A stretch of 23,174 nucleotides of DNA from Annulohypoxylon bovei var. microspora (lineage: Eukaryota; Ascomycota; Sordariomycetes; Xylariales; Hypoxylaceae), in the NCBI GenBank assembly GCA_022836615.1, contig MU405470.1, positions 1 through 23,174 of the forward strand, in the 5' to 3' direction. Below, in pieces: positions 1 through 12,708 of this stretch. The position numbers and the translations under genes were made by a program. The notes under the pieces were generated by a model that saw nothing but the letters and a program-made list of their open reading frames with translations, had not been told where the DNA came from and searched no databases. Numbering within the stretch: position 1 is the stretch's first letter; each line of letters starts with the position of its first letter.

Positions 1-3000
1 ATATATTAATTATAAATTATAATTTTTTTATTATAAAATTAAAAAAATTAAAATTAATAAAAATAAATATTAATAAATAAATATATAAAAAAAAGTTTAA
101 ATTAAAAGCTTTATTTAAACATTATTTTCCTTTAATTTTAAATTAATATTATTTTTATTATGTTTTATTATTTTTTTTTTTAAAATAATAACCACCGTTT
201 TAATTTTTACGTTATATGTTAAATAATTATTAAAGAAATGGCCTTTTTACTTATAAAAGTAATAAATTAAATTTATGTTAAATGTTACGAAAATGTTACA
301 TTAATAAAAAATTAAAAGAATTTAAAAAGGCTTTTTCGTACGTGCCCGGGTTATAATTTCCGTGATTAAACGAAAAATGTTAAAACCGGTAAAAGTTATT
401 TTTATAACGTTAAAAATAACCTTAACCTTAAATTAAAGTTAAAAAATTATAAAATTAATTTTTTTTAAATAATTTTAATATATTATTAAATTAATATTAA
501 ATAAAGGTTTTTTATTACGGCGAATAAGTTTTAAATCGGGATAAAACTTATGCGATGGCGGGATTACGTATTTTATTAATGAAAATATTTAAAGTAAAAA
601 GTTAAAAAAAAAAAAATTACGAAATAATTTTTTTTAAAAGGTTTTTATATATTAATTTTACGGTTAAAATATTAATTAACCGTTCCGTTAATATACTTTA
701 AAAATAACGGTAATTAAACGTTATTATATAATTTTTTTTTTTAAAAAAAAATTCGGTTTATGGGAAAAATAAATTATTTATTAATACGTTTATAATTTAT
801 TTTTTTAATTTCTTTTTTTTTTATAATAAATAAATCGTTTTTATTTATTATTTTTAATATTTTATTTTCCGTGGTAACTTCGATTTATTACCGAAGTTTA
901 ACCGGGGGATTAATAACTTTAAAATATAAATTATAAAAGTTTTTTATTTTAATTAATGTATTAAAAAAGTCCTTAAAGGGGTATTATATTAAATTAAGGT
1001 TATAATTTATTTAATTTATTTTATATTAAAGTTTTTTTTTAAAAAATTTAAAACTTAATATTTTAAATATTTTATATTTTTACTTTTTATCGATTTTTAT
1101 TAAAAGCGGGAAATTTATTATTTATTTTAAAATTAAATTATTTAAAGTTTTAATTAATTAATTTACGTTTAAAATTTAATAAATTTTTATATTTAAAAAT
1201 AAGTCGATTTCGAAAATATTATAATAAAGCTTTATTAATATTTTAAAAAAATTTATTATTAAGTAATTTAAGTCGTTATAAAAGCGATTTATTTATTAAT
1301 TACTTTTACGGATATATACTTAATTATTTATTATTTAATTTATTAACCGTTTTTTTTTATTAACTTATTTACTTTAACGATCTTATATTAATAAAAGGTT
1401 TTCGCAAACTTATTATATAATAAAGGTTTAACGCTTCGTTAACGATTAAATAACGGTGCGGTTAAGCTTTTTTTAAAGGGTTTTAAATTTATAAATGTAA
1501 GTTTATTAATTAAAAATTATTTTTAAAACGAATTTTATTTCCACTTTTACAAAAGAAAGTTTTATATTTAAATGCAATTAAATAACGTATGCGAAATTTA
1601 AGTAAAATAATATCTTTAATTAATTATTTTAAAAATAATTTATAAAAAATTATAATTTTATTTAAATGAATTAATTAAAAATTTCCGTTTAATTATTAAA
1701 TTATAAATATTTTATTATTAATTTATAAAGGTTTATTTTAATAAACTTAATTAATTCGTTTAAAAAAACGGTTATAAATTAAAGATTTTTATTAAATATA
1801 ATTATTTTAAAAGTTTTATAAATACGTTAAACATATTTATAATATAAATTTATAAATTATATAACGATATAAATTTTATATATAAATAATGAAAAAAGTT
1901 TTTTATTTAATTAATTAACGATCATTAAAATTAAATCGAACCTTTTATAATTAAAAGGTATAAATTTAAAATCCATTAAAATATATTATTATATTTATTC
2001 GTTAATAAAAAATAATTAAAATAAACTTATTAACTTAATTTTAAAGTTTTAACTTTTTTAACATTATTTATAATAAACGTAATAACGATTTATAAACGCT
2101 TTTATATTAAGTTATAAATACTTTTTTAATATTATTACACGCATTTTATTTTAATTTAAGTACGTTTAATTTAAAAAACGATAAAATTTATCGTATAACT
2201 TAATATAAAGCTTTTTATTATTTAAAATTATTAACCTTTTTTTTAAAAATAATAATTCATTTCGTAAAATATACCCATTTTTTCTTTTTTTAACCCATTC
2301 GCGTTATATTTTTAATTTAATAACATTTTAATTAATTATTAAAATGGCGTTAATTAACTTAATACTTTAAAGTGGTTTTTTTTCGGAAACTTCCATTATA
2401 ATTAAAATACATTAAAAATTAAAAGATAATAAGTTTATTAAAAGTTTATTAATTAAGGGTTATAAGGGATTTATTCCATTATAAAACATTAAAAAAAGTA
2501 ATAAAATAACGAATTAATTATATTTTTTAATCGTTTTTTAAATGGTTAAATTAATTACTTTTTAAAATAAAATGTTAATTATTACATTTTCCTTTTTTAA
2601 GTAATAATATAACTTATAATTAAATTAAAATAAATATTCATTTTAATTAATTTAATAAAAATTTAACATCCTTTTAATAATAAAATATTATAACGATTAA
2701 TAATTTATAAATATATCGAATTTATTATTTAATGAAACGAATATATATTCCTAAAGTTTTATTATTATTATAATGGCGAAAAACTTTTTATTATAAATAA
2801 AATAATTATATTTTAAAACGATTATTATTTTAAAAAAAAAAGTTATTAAATATTAATTTTTTAATTCGTTTAATTATAAAAAAGCTTCGAAGATTATTTC
2901 GTTAAAAATGTTAATTTCTAATTTAACCTTTTAATTTTTATAAAAATGCTTTAAAATTAAAAAAATAATTAAGGTTATTTTTAATATTTTAAATGCTTTA

Positions 3001-3183
3001 ATATGTTTATTAATTTAAATTTAATGTAAAGCGGTGGTAAAAAAATATAAAAGTTTTATAATTTAATTATATTCCGATATAAATTATTAATAAAAATTAT
3101 AAAAGTTTAAAAATGATTAAAATTCTTAAACTTAAAAAAATGTTTTTTAATTTTAAACCACTTTAATTTTATTTTAATTAATA
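1..3183. other. AT-rich degenerate region, no gene recognised
   Basis: I see no open frame of useful length on either strand and no recognisable protein motif. The composition matches the RIP-mutated copies to the right, so this is most likely old, heavily mutated transposon sequence, but I found no second copy in the window to prove it. The few less AT-rich spots are around 331-373 (includes the palindrome CCCGGG at 345-350), 516-570 and 870-905 (a hairpin, listed separately). I compared its right end with the DNA left of copy B (about 9626-10163) and saw no similarity, so this block is not part of the large direct repeat. Confidence 0.6.
873..903. repeat. Short inverted repeat (hairpin)
   Basis: GGTAACTTCG (873-882) faces CGAAGTTTAACC (892-903) across a loop of about 9 bases. 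The inner 7 bp, AACTTCG/CGAAGTT, pair perfectly and the outer GGT/ACC pairs continue after a two-base bulge. It is followed by a G run (904-908). No RNA gene or terminator family is recognised. A perfect GC-containing stem is unusual in DNA this AT-rich, but it may be chance survival. Confidence 0.4.
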
Positions 3184-3986
3184 ATCATTGAATTAAAACC
3201 GGGAAGTTTTTATAAAAAAAGCATTAGAAACTTTTAAAAAAGTTTAAATATATTTCTTTTAAATTTAAAATGTAATGGGGATTATTAATTAAGATAATAA
3301 ATAATAAATAATTATATAAAATAAAGTTAAAAAACGATATATTAAAAAGTCGAATAAAGGTATATTAAATGAATGATGGTTATATGTAGCTTTATATATA
3401 ACGGATTAAAAAAATAATTATTTAAGTGGGAATTAATTAAATTTAAAATTAAGAAATGAAATTAAAACTTTTATATTTTAATTTAATTTTTTTTAAAAAT
3501 TACGTTAATTATTTTTAATAAGTAATTTTAAAATAAAAATGATAATTATAAGTATTAAATGAAAAAAAAAAAAAACAATGTGTATTTTAATTTAAACTTC
3601 TTTAATTCCTTAATTATTATTAATGTAATGTATTTTATATGTATTATTAAATGATTAAATGGTTATGGTTATTTAATATAAAAAGCTTTTTAACATTATT
3701 TTATTCGTGTTATTTTTTTATTAAATGTTTTTAAGCTTTAATAAAACTTGTTTTTATAATTTACCGATTAATTTTTAAACGTTATATTTGCGTTTTATAA
3801 TTATCTTAAGTTATTTAACCGATAAAAAAACTTAATTATAATCGATTACTTAATTTATTTTAATTATTTTTTATTTAAATATAAAATATAATTAAGTTTT
3901 TTATTTTTAAGGTATTTTTTTTATTTTTAAAGTATAAGTTATGTATTATAATTAAAAGGATTAAATTAAAGTAATTTTTAATAACA

Positions 3987-4066
3987 TTTTTTTCTTTTCT
4001 TTTCTTTTTTTTATTTTACTTGGGATATTTCGACATTTTAACTTTTTTTTTTTTTTTTCTTTTTTT
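3987..4066. repeat. Paired polypyrimidine tracts
   Basis: Two nearly pure pyrimidine runs (3987-4012 and 4042-4066) flank a short mixed stretch inside copy A. The matching part of copy B (about 10970-11050) is also T/C-rich but is rearranged by small indels, as expected for slippage-prone sequence. On the minus strand these would be purine tracts. They do not abut a recognisable LTR start, so I do not call them a polypurine tract. Confidence 0.5.
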
Positions 4067-4285
4067 ATTTTTTTTAAAAAACGATTTAATTGGTTTAAAA
4101 GGTTAATTAATGTTTGCCATTAATTAATTTACATTTTTAAAAACATTATTATTTTTAAAGCTTTTTATTAATATATTAATTAAATTAATGAAAGTTAAAT
4201 AAAAAGTGGTTAAATAATTTTTAAAGAATCCTTTTTATAAATAATTTACGAAAATAATTAATTTATTAACGATTAAATGAATTAT

Positions 4286-4581
4286 ATATTGTTTTAAAGC
4301 AAGGCTTTAATAACCGGGGACCTGGTTAAAAATAGCTGCGGCGACGGCTAAATTAACGACAATTAAGTTAACGATATTAAGGCATGCATGACGAGTGGTC
4401 TTTAATCAAAGAAGAACTGGTATTTATAACGAATAATTGGCCATCTATGGGAACTATGGTTAGATATATAATATGTATAATGTTAAGTGACATGATCGTG
4501 GGAAAAAGCCACGATGGTTAATTATATACAAGTGTTATATCACGTGACCAGTGGATACGGGGCTCTGCCCTTGATTAATAC
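4286..4581. mobile_element. GC-richer 288-bp insertion in copy A (possible solo LTR)
   Basis: Copy B lacks the whole block 4290-4577: copy A reads AATTATATAT, then the block, then ATACGAAATTT, where copy B has AATTATATATAAAACTT. ATAT (4286-4289) and ATAC (4578-4581) look like a 4-bp target duplication differing by one transition. The block begins TG and ends TA, which fits an LTR (TG...CA) whose last CA became TA. It holds 108 G or C in 288 bases (about 37%), far above its surroundings. It contains a perfect hairpin (ATCGTGG 4495-4501, CCACGAT 4509-4515), a CACGTG box (4541-4546) and a GGGG...CCCC-like stretch near its right end (4559-4570). I saw no coding frame. It is unrelated to the 237-bp copia LTRs in this window. 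Alternatives are a MITE or SINE, though I saw no clear terminal inverted repeats and no A/B-box pair. Confidence 0.6.
4495..4515. repeat. Perfect 7-bp stem hairpin inside the island
   Basis: ATCGTGG (4495-4501) and CCACGAT (4509-4515) are perfect inverted repeats around a 7-base loop, GAAAAAG. It lies in the GC-richer insertion, so it has escaped heavy mutation. It could be part of an LTR transcript leader or terminator structure, but nothing in the sequence assigns a function. Confidence 0.5.
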
Positions 4582-6855
4582 GAAATTTAATAATCGTAAA
4601 TCCATTTATCTTATTATTTAATTCCGTTAAATTAAACCGTTTCGATTTTTTTTTTTAAGATTTTTTATTAAAAGTTTAAAGTATTTTAAATATGAATTAT
4701 TTAATTTTAAATGTGGTTTATTTTAGAATTTTAACGGTTTAATAATGAATTAATTATATAAATGGTACCGTTATTTAAGTTTTAAATTATTAATATTTAA
4801 TGTGGTATTTTAAAGTTATTCGTTTTAATATATTAATTATTAAAAATATTTATGTGTATTATTAAAATAATGTAAATAATTTTAAGTTTTTTAATATTTA
4901 TAATAATAATTAAATCGAAAGCTTTAAAAACGACGTTTTGTAAAGTTTAAAAGATATTTTTTTTATAAGTTAATTAATTAATATTATTTAATAAAAATTC
5001 TTAAATAACTTTAATCTTTAAAAACGATAAATATTAATTATTATAAAATTTATATATAACTTTAATTAATTTAAAAATTAAATAAGTTTTTTATTTTTTT
5101 TTTTAAATATTAAAGGGCGGTGGGATTTTAATTAATTATTTCGTTATTATTTAATTATTAAAGTTTAAGTTATTAAATATAAGTTTTAAAGTTAACTTAC
5201 GGTTTAAAATATTTTATTAAATATTATTATGGATATTTTTTAAAAACTTTAATTAATTAAAGTTTAAGTTTTTACGGTTTCTTTTAAATGAAATGGTTAT
5301 AATATTTGTTTTTAAAATTATATATAAATGGCGTATAAAAGTTAAATGATTAAAGTAATAAATATAAATTTAATATAATTAAGAAAAAAATAATATAATT
5401 AAAAAAGTTTTAAAGTTATTTTTAAAAAAAAAAGGATTACGGTTATATAATATTAAATATGGTTTTTTATAAAAAGTAATTTAATATTTTTAAAGAATTT
5501 AAACATACGATAAGGTTTAAGTTAAATTTAATTAATTATATTATTATATTTTCGATTTAATAAACGTTTTAATGTATAAACTTTTAATAATAATTACCGG
5601 TATAAAGTTTATTATTTTTTATTTTTTTAAAAAATCCTTTTTTTTATTTTTTTTATCTTTTATTTTTTATTATTAATTAACTTGTATAACCTTTTAAATT
5701 TAAAGCTTTTAATTAATTAAAATGTTTTTATTTAAAATATGTGATTTTAACGAAAGTGAAAGTAATTAATTAATTTATTTAATTAAAGTGGTTATTATAA
5801 AATAAATTACCTTTTTTTTTAAATCATTTATTATGAAATTTAACCATGTAATAATCGTTAAATTTTTTAAAAAATCTAAGTCATTAATAATTAACAATGA
5901 TTAAATTAAATAAATTCTTGAAAAAAGTGATGATTATGGCGTTAAAAAAAAAGCTGATCATGGTTTTAAACGAAAAGAAAATTATTATCGTTTTAAAAAA
6001 GTTAAAGCTTTAATATATAACGTTATTCCAAGGCTTTATTTCTTATTTAAGCTAATTATATACCTTATAAACATTGATTTTAAAGGTATTTAAACGTTGT
6101 AAACCAAGAATAATGTTTTGAAAATAATGAAGTTAAAGGTTAAATATTTTATTATAAATATCGATTTTTTTAAATGTTTTAATTAAATGGTTAATAATGT
6201 TATTAAATATTAAAATGTATGTTTTTTAATATTTTTAAAAGTGTTATTATAAAGCGTTATATCCGTTAAAAAATTTTAAAATCATTTTTTTAAAAGCTTA
6301 TTAATTTTTAATTAAATTATTATTTATTTGTTATTAAATAATATATTTCATAAGTTTTTTTTTTATACGTTAAAATTTAATAAAGTGGTTTAATTAAAAA
6401 ATATATAATTAATTTAATTAAAAATTATCAACGTGTGCGAAAGTTATTAATTTAATTATATAAATATTTTAACGTAATTTTTTACCGTTATTATGAAAAA
6501 CGTTTTAAGTTATTTAATATTAAAAAACATGTTAAAATGTAACTTTTTTTTAATTATTAATTAATATTAAGTAAATTTAAAAGTATATATAATAATTATT
6601 ATTTTTCGATAAAAAATTTAACGTGTTTTTTCCGGGATAATAAGCATAATCATTTAAAAGTTAACGTTAATTAAAATTTTATTATTATTAAAGATTTCAT
6701 TAAAAATAACTTTCCGATAATGGTTAAAATAAATGGTAAAAACTTAATTAAATAAATATTAAGGTTAAAAAAAACTTAAATTAAATGTTATGCGCGGTTA
6801 ACGGGTTAATATAATAAGTGGTTAATAAAGGGAAAAAAAAAATGCGTTTAAAACG

Positions 6856-6883
6856 AAAAAAAAAAAAAAAAAAAAAAAAAAAA
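6856..6883. repeat. Poly-A tract, 28 bases
   Basis: This is an uninterrupted run of A in copy A. The homologous run in copy B (13594-13611) is 18 bases, so the tract is length-variable. It lies in the middle of the repeat rather than at its end, so it does not mark a LINE or SINE tail for the repeat as a whole. Confidence 0.7.
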
Positions 6884-9625
6884 TTATAAAAAAAATTTAA
6901 GAATGTAATTAAAATAAAGTTAATAATTGTTTTTATCCGTTTTTTATAACGTTATTTTAAGTTATAAACGGGGTGTGTTCCTTTTAATTTCATTTTCGTC
7001 GTCGTTCGTAAAATCGGTTTTTATATAATTTTTTCGTGGTTTTTTTTAATGGATTTAAGTGGTAAAAAGTTAATTAAATCGTTATTATTTTAATCGTTTT
7101 TTTCATAAAATCTTTAATCGTTTTTTAAATATTTATCTTTGAATGTAAATTACCGTTATAAGTGGTTAAGTATTTTAATTATTAAAAATATTTTTTAAAA
7201 AGTAAATTTTTAAATCTTTACGATTAACTTTTATAACACATTTATTAACGATATAAGCAACGTATTTTTTTAAATATAATCTTAATTAAGCTTTTTCGTA
7301 TACCCATTTAATAATGTGTATTTTTATTAATTTTCCTTTTATTTTAACGTTTTAAATAATATATTTAAAAATAATGTTTAATTAATTATTATTTAAATTA
7401 TATAAGCCTTGTACGTAAACTTTTTTTTTAACGTTATAATATATTACCTTTAATTAATTCATTTTTTATAATACGAGGCAATTAAATTAATAATATTTAT
7501 TTATTAAATTCATTTAAAAAATCTTTTTATAAAATTAACATTACTTTAAAAAATACGGTTAAACTTAAAAATACCTTAATTATTAAATATATGAATTACG
7601 ATAATATAATTTAAAGTTATATAATTGTTAAACTTTCGTAACATTCATTAAAAAATGAAAATTTAATAATTATAATTAATGTTAATATTTTAATATAAGT
7701 GTATTCCGAATTATTTTAATTTTATAATGTAAAGATTTATTTTAATTAAATAATTTTTATAAGTTTAATATTAAGGTATTTATCTTGGAAATTACTTGAA
7801 TTAAATCTTAAGAATTATTTTTTTATTATTAAAATATTTAAATAAGCTTTATAATAAAAGGCTTTTTAAAAATAACTTTCTTAATTAAAGTATTCCGATT
7901 AAATTATTTAAATCTTTTAAAAGGTATATATTACTTATTATTAATAAGTTTTAATTATTCATGATCGGTTAACTTAATTTCTTAATTAATTTATTTATTA
8001 ATTGCCTTTTTAATTTTATCGAATTTGTATGCTTTTAAGTTTTTTAATAAGGTTTATTCGTTATGTATAATATTTTTCAAAGTGGATTTATTAATTTTAA
8101 TGATAATTTTAAAAATGTATTCTTTTAATGTTATTTAATAAATCTTAAATTCTTTTACTTCTTTAATTATAATTATAAAAATTATAATGTAATTAATTAA
8201 TTTATAAAAGAATTTTAAAGTATTTTTTATGGTTATTTTATTAAGTTATTATATTTAAAATTTATATTATTTCGGATCATGGACCTTAAAGTTATATAAT
8301 AATGCTTTTTTAACCTTAATTTATATTATCTTTTTATTAATAATAATTTTAACTTTTTATTTTAAATTATAATTAATAATCCATTTAAAAACTTCCTTAA
8401 TCATACGTTTTTCACTTATATTATACCGTTTTAATTTATTTTTAATATTTTTTATTTAATTTTACACATTAATATTATTAAACTTTAAATATAAATAAAT
8501 AATTAAATTCGGGAAAATAAAAACATAAAGGATTAAAATAAGCTTTAAATTAAGGGTTATAATAAGCGGAATGGTTATTAAATCTTTTAAATTAATACTT
8601 AAAAACATTTTAATTTTATCGTTTAAAAAAAAAATTAATTAACTTTTATAAATGTTTTTAATATATTTATAAATATTTTTTATAATAATAAAATTAATAA
8701 ACAATAAAAAAATAAATATAATAATATATTTATCAAGGTTTTTTAATTTAAAGTTATTTTAATCGTTTTTAAAAGTAAGTATAAATTTATTAAATATTAA
8801 TTATTTTACAAGTTTAAAAAGTTATTAAAGGGTTTTAAAGATTTATTAAATTCGAAGAATATTTATACTTTATTAAATTACAAGGTCGTTGACGGTTTTT
8901 AAGCTTTTAATACATTTTCATTTTCGAATAAAACTATTAATATTTCCAATAACATTCACATTATTATTAAAAAAATTATTAAGGCTTTAATTAATTAAAA
9001 ACGTGTTAATTAATATATTTTTAATAATGGTAATTTTAAAGATTTTAACATTACTTAAATGTTATTAATTAAGTTTATTAATATTAAAGGGATTTAAAAT
9101 TACGTATAATGGTTATAATTAATTAATTTAAAAACGAATTTTTATTTGAAATATTAAGTTATAATAAATGAATTAAATATATTAAACTTTTAAAGTCGGT
9201 TTAAATTTAAGTGATTATTATTAATCATTTATAAAAGCTTTAATATTTTTAAAAAAAAGAATTCGAAAAAATGTAAATATATTATAAATTTAATTTTCGT
9301 TTTATTAATTATCATAAAATATTAAAAATTAAGTATTTTTTTTCTTTAACGTATATTAATTTTCTTTAATTAAAATCTTTTAAGCTTAAATTATTTAAAT
9401 TTCAACTTAATACCGTTTTTCCTTAATTATAAATATTATTAAAAAAATCAAATAATATACGAAAATCCATGTTAATTTCCATAATAAAAAGCTTTATATC
9501 CAAGCCACATAAGTTTTAATTTAATAAACCACCTTATTAATTAAGTTAATTAAATTATTAAAAATAATTTAAATAATAAAATTAATCCAAATAATTATTA
9601 ATAATTATTTAATTAAATTAATATA

Positions 9626-10163
9626 AAACTTAAATTTTAACGGTTATAATGTTAACGTAAATAATGATTATTTTATGTGGTAACGGGTAATTATTATTAC
9701 TTGTAATTTCAACATTCTTTTTATATTAATATTAAGTAATAATTTGGTTATTTTACTTTATTTATATAAATAATAAAATTAAGTTCTTAATTAATTAAAA
9801 AAAAATTTTAAAATTAATGTTTTTATTAATTAATAATTTTTAAAAATTTTTAAATATTCAAGGTTTAATAATTATAATAACGGTTTTTCAATAAATTCAA
9901 ATTTTATAATTTTAAATTCAAATTTTACTATTTATTATATCATCGTTTTTTTATTATTAATAAATTTAAAATAAATATATTTTAAAAAAAGTTACCAATT
10001 AAAATAAAAAATTAATTAATTCATTTTTATAAAAGTATTTTTATCATTTTTTATAAATTTTTAAGGTTTTTCATAATCTTTAAATTAACCCATTTTTAAG
10101 AATTTTCGGAATATTTTTTAAACTTTTAATTTAAAGATTACCGGTTCGAGCTTAACAAAGGAT
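9626..10163. other. Spacer between the two large repeats
   Basis: This stretch of about 540 bp has no counterpart left of copy A (2640-3183), and I saw no similarity to the DNA right of copy B, with or without the copia insertion. No gene is visible. It holds a 21-bp tandem pair at 9893-9934 and a GGTTCGAGC word at 10143-10151. It could be unique flanking DNA, a remnant of the same element missing elsewhere, or a further degraded insertion. Confidence 0.5.
9893..9934. repeat. 21-bp tandem repeat, two units
   Basis: AAATTCAAATTTTA occurs at 9893-9906 and again at 9914-9927, giving two adjacent 21-bp units that differ at a few bases near their right ends. It lies in the spacer between the large repeats. 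No function is suggested. Confidence 0.5.
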
Positions 10164-12612
10164 ATTAATAAATTAAAATTAAAAAGTTTTTATAAAAAAA
10201 ACATTAAAAATTCTTAAAAAGACTTAAATACATTTCTTTTAAATTTAAAATATAATAAAAATCGTTAATTAAAATAATAAATAACAAATGGTCACATAAA
10301 ATAAAATTAAAAAACGATATATTAAAAGGTCGAATAAAGATATATTAAGTAAATAATAATCATGTATAATTCCACGTATAATAAATTAAAAAAATAATTA
10401 CTTAAATAAAAGTTAATTAATTTTAAAATTAAAAAAACAAAACCGGGATTTTTACATTTCAATTTAATTTTCCTTAAGAATTACGCCAATTATTTTTAAC
10501 AAATAATTTTAAAATAAAAAACGATAATTATAAATATTAAATAAAAAAAAAAGAAATAACATGTATTTCATATATAAACCTTTTTAATTCTTTAATCATT
10601 ATTAATATAATATATCCCGTATATATTATTAAATAATTAAATAATTATAATTATTTAATATAAAAAGCTTTTTAACATTATTTTATTTATAACGTTTCTT
10701 TATTAAATGTTTTCGAGCTTCGATAAAGTTTATTTTTATGGTTTATTAATTAATTTTTAAACATTATACCCGCATTTTATAATTATTTTAAGTCATCCAT
10801 TTAATAAAAAAGCTTAATTATAATTAATTACTTAATTCATCTTAATTATTTTTTATTTAAATATAAAATGTAATTAAGTTTTCCATTTTTAAAGCACTTT
10901 TTTTATTCCCAAAGTATAAGTTATACATTATAATTAAAAAAATTAAATTAAAGTAATTTTTAATAACATTTTTTTCTTTTTTTTTCCTTTTTTTATTTTA
11001 TTTAAAATAATTTAATATCTTGGCTTTTTTCACCTTTTTTACCTTTTTAACTTTCTTAAGGAATAATTCAATTAATTTAAGAAATTAATTAATATTTGTT
11101 ATTAATTAATTTACATTTTTAAAAGCATTATTATTTTCAAAGCCTTTTATTAATATGCCGATTAAATTAATAAAGATTAAATAAAAAATGGTTAAATAAT
11201 TTTTAAGAAATTTTTTTTACAAGTAATTCGCAAAAATAATTAATTTATTAATAATTAAATAAATTATATATAAAACTTAATAACTATAGGTTCATTCATT
11301 TTATTATTTAACTCCGTTAAATTAAACCGTTTCGATTTTTTCTTTTAAGATTTCTTATTAAAAATCTAAAATATTTTAAACATAAATTATTTAATCTTAA
11401 ATATGGTTCATTTTAAAATTTTAACAATTTAATAATAAATTAATTATATAAATAATATTATTATTTAAGTTTTAAATCATTAATATTTAATGTAATACTT
11501 TAAAGTTATTCGTTTTAACATATTAATTATTAAAAACATCCACATATGTTATTAAAATAATGTAAGTAATTTTAAATTTCTTAATATTTATAATAATAAT
11601 TAAATTAAAAGCTTTAAAAGCAGCGTTTTATAAAATCCAAGGAATATTTTTTTCGTAAATTAATTAATTAATACCATTTAATAAAAACTTTTAAATAATT
11701 TTAATTTTTAAGAATAATAAGTATTAATTATTATAAAATTTATGCATAACTTTAATTAATTTAAAGATTAAATAAATTTCTTATTTTTTTTTTTAAATAT
11801 TAAAAAGCAATAAAATTTTAATTAATTATTTCATTATTACTTAATCGTCGAAGTTTAAATTATTAAATACAAGTTTTAAAGTTAACTTATAATCCAAGGT
11901 ATTTTGTTAAATATTACCGTAAATATTTTTTAAAAACTTTAATTAATTAAAGTTTAAGTTTTTGCGATTTTTTTTAAATGAAATGGCCATGGTGCTCGTT
12001 TTTAAGGTTATATATAAATGGCATATAAAAATTAATTAATTAAGGTAATAAGTATAAATTCAATGTAATTAAAAAAAAATAATATAATTAAAAAGGTTTT
12101 AAAAGTTATTTTAAAAAAAAGGATCGCGGTTATATGATATTAAATATAATCTTTTATAAAAGTAATTCAATATTTTTAAAAAATTTAAATATACGATAAA
12201 ATTTAAATTAAATTTAATTAATTGCATTGTTATATTTTCGATTTAATAAACATTTTAATATATAAACTTTTAATAATAATCATTAATATAAAGTTCATTA
12301 TTTCCTTTTATTTTTTCAATAAATTTTTTTTTTTATTTTTTTTCATTTTTTATCCTTCATTGTTAATTAATTTATATAATTTCTTTAATTTAAAGTTCTT
12401 AATTAATTAAGATGTTTCCACTTGAAATACGTGATTTTAATGAAGGTGAAAGTAATTAATTAATTTATTTAATTAAAATGGTTATTATAAAATAAATTAT
12501 TTTTTTTTTAAATCGTTTATTACGAAGTTTAACCATGTAACAATTGTTAAATTCTTTAAAGAATCCAAATTATTAATAATTAATAATAACCAAGTTAAAT
12601 AAATTCTTAAAA

Positions 12613-12708
12613 AAAGTAATAATTATAACGTTAAGAAAAAAATTAATTAACATTTTAAACAAAGGGTTAATAATAACATTATAATAAAAGTTAATTATAA
12701 TTTTAAAC
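12613..12708. repeat. 48-bp tandem duplication specific to copy B
   Basis: The two 48-bp units, 12613-12660 and 12661-12708, both start AAAG and end TTTTAAAC. Copy A has one unit, with the matching TTTTAAAC at 5964-5971. The units differ at roughly ten positions, including several transversions, so the duplication is not recent or has diverged unevenly. The length is a multiple of three (16 codons) and the corresponding + strand frame in copy A is free of stops from 5914 to 6090. This hints at coding origin but does not prove it. Confidence 0.55.

Larger units (their letters stand above)
3184..9625. repeat. Large direct repeat, copy A (about 6.2 kb plus a 288-bp insertion)
   Basis: This segment aligns along its length with copy B (about 10164-16351). 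For example, 3191 corresponds to 10171, the AGCTTTTTAACATTATTTTA block recurs at about 3683 and 10666, and both right ends read TTATTTAATTAAATTAATAT. The differences are overwhelmingly C/T and G/A transitions, with a few indels: the 4290-4577 island is present only here, the poly-A tract is longer here, and the 48-bp duplication is absent here. Edges were placed by eye, about 10 bp on the left. I found no terminal repeats at the edges and could not identify the family. Candidate coding traces exist on both strands (for example + strand 5722-6090, beginning ATGTTTTTA), but after RIP several frames look equally protein-like. It is probably a transposon or part of one. Gypsy- or LINE-type RT motifs were looked for and not convincingly found. 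Confidence 0.85.

Noticed and set aside
3184..3500. Possible gypsy or LINE reverse transcriptase on the - strand of copies A and B
   Set aside because: After mentally reversing RIP, several frames gave protein-like strings with only TAA stops, but none showed a YxDD box or other diagnostic motif in the right order. The signal does not discriminate between frames.
12222..12410. 62-codon open frame on the + strand in copy B
   Set aside because: It is composed almost only of F, I, L, N, Y and K, as expected from A/T-rich chance sequence. The matching stretch of copy A does not keep it as a convincing protein, and no motif is present.
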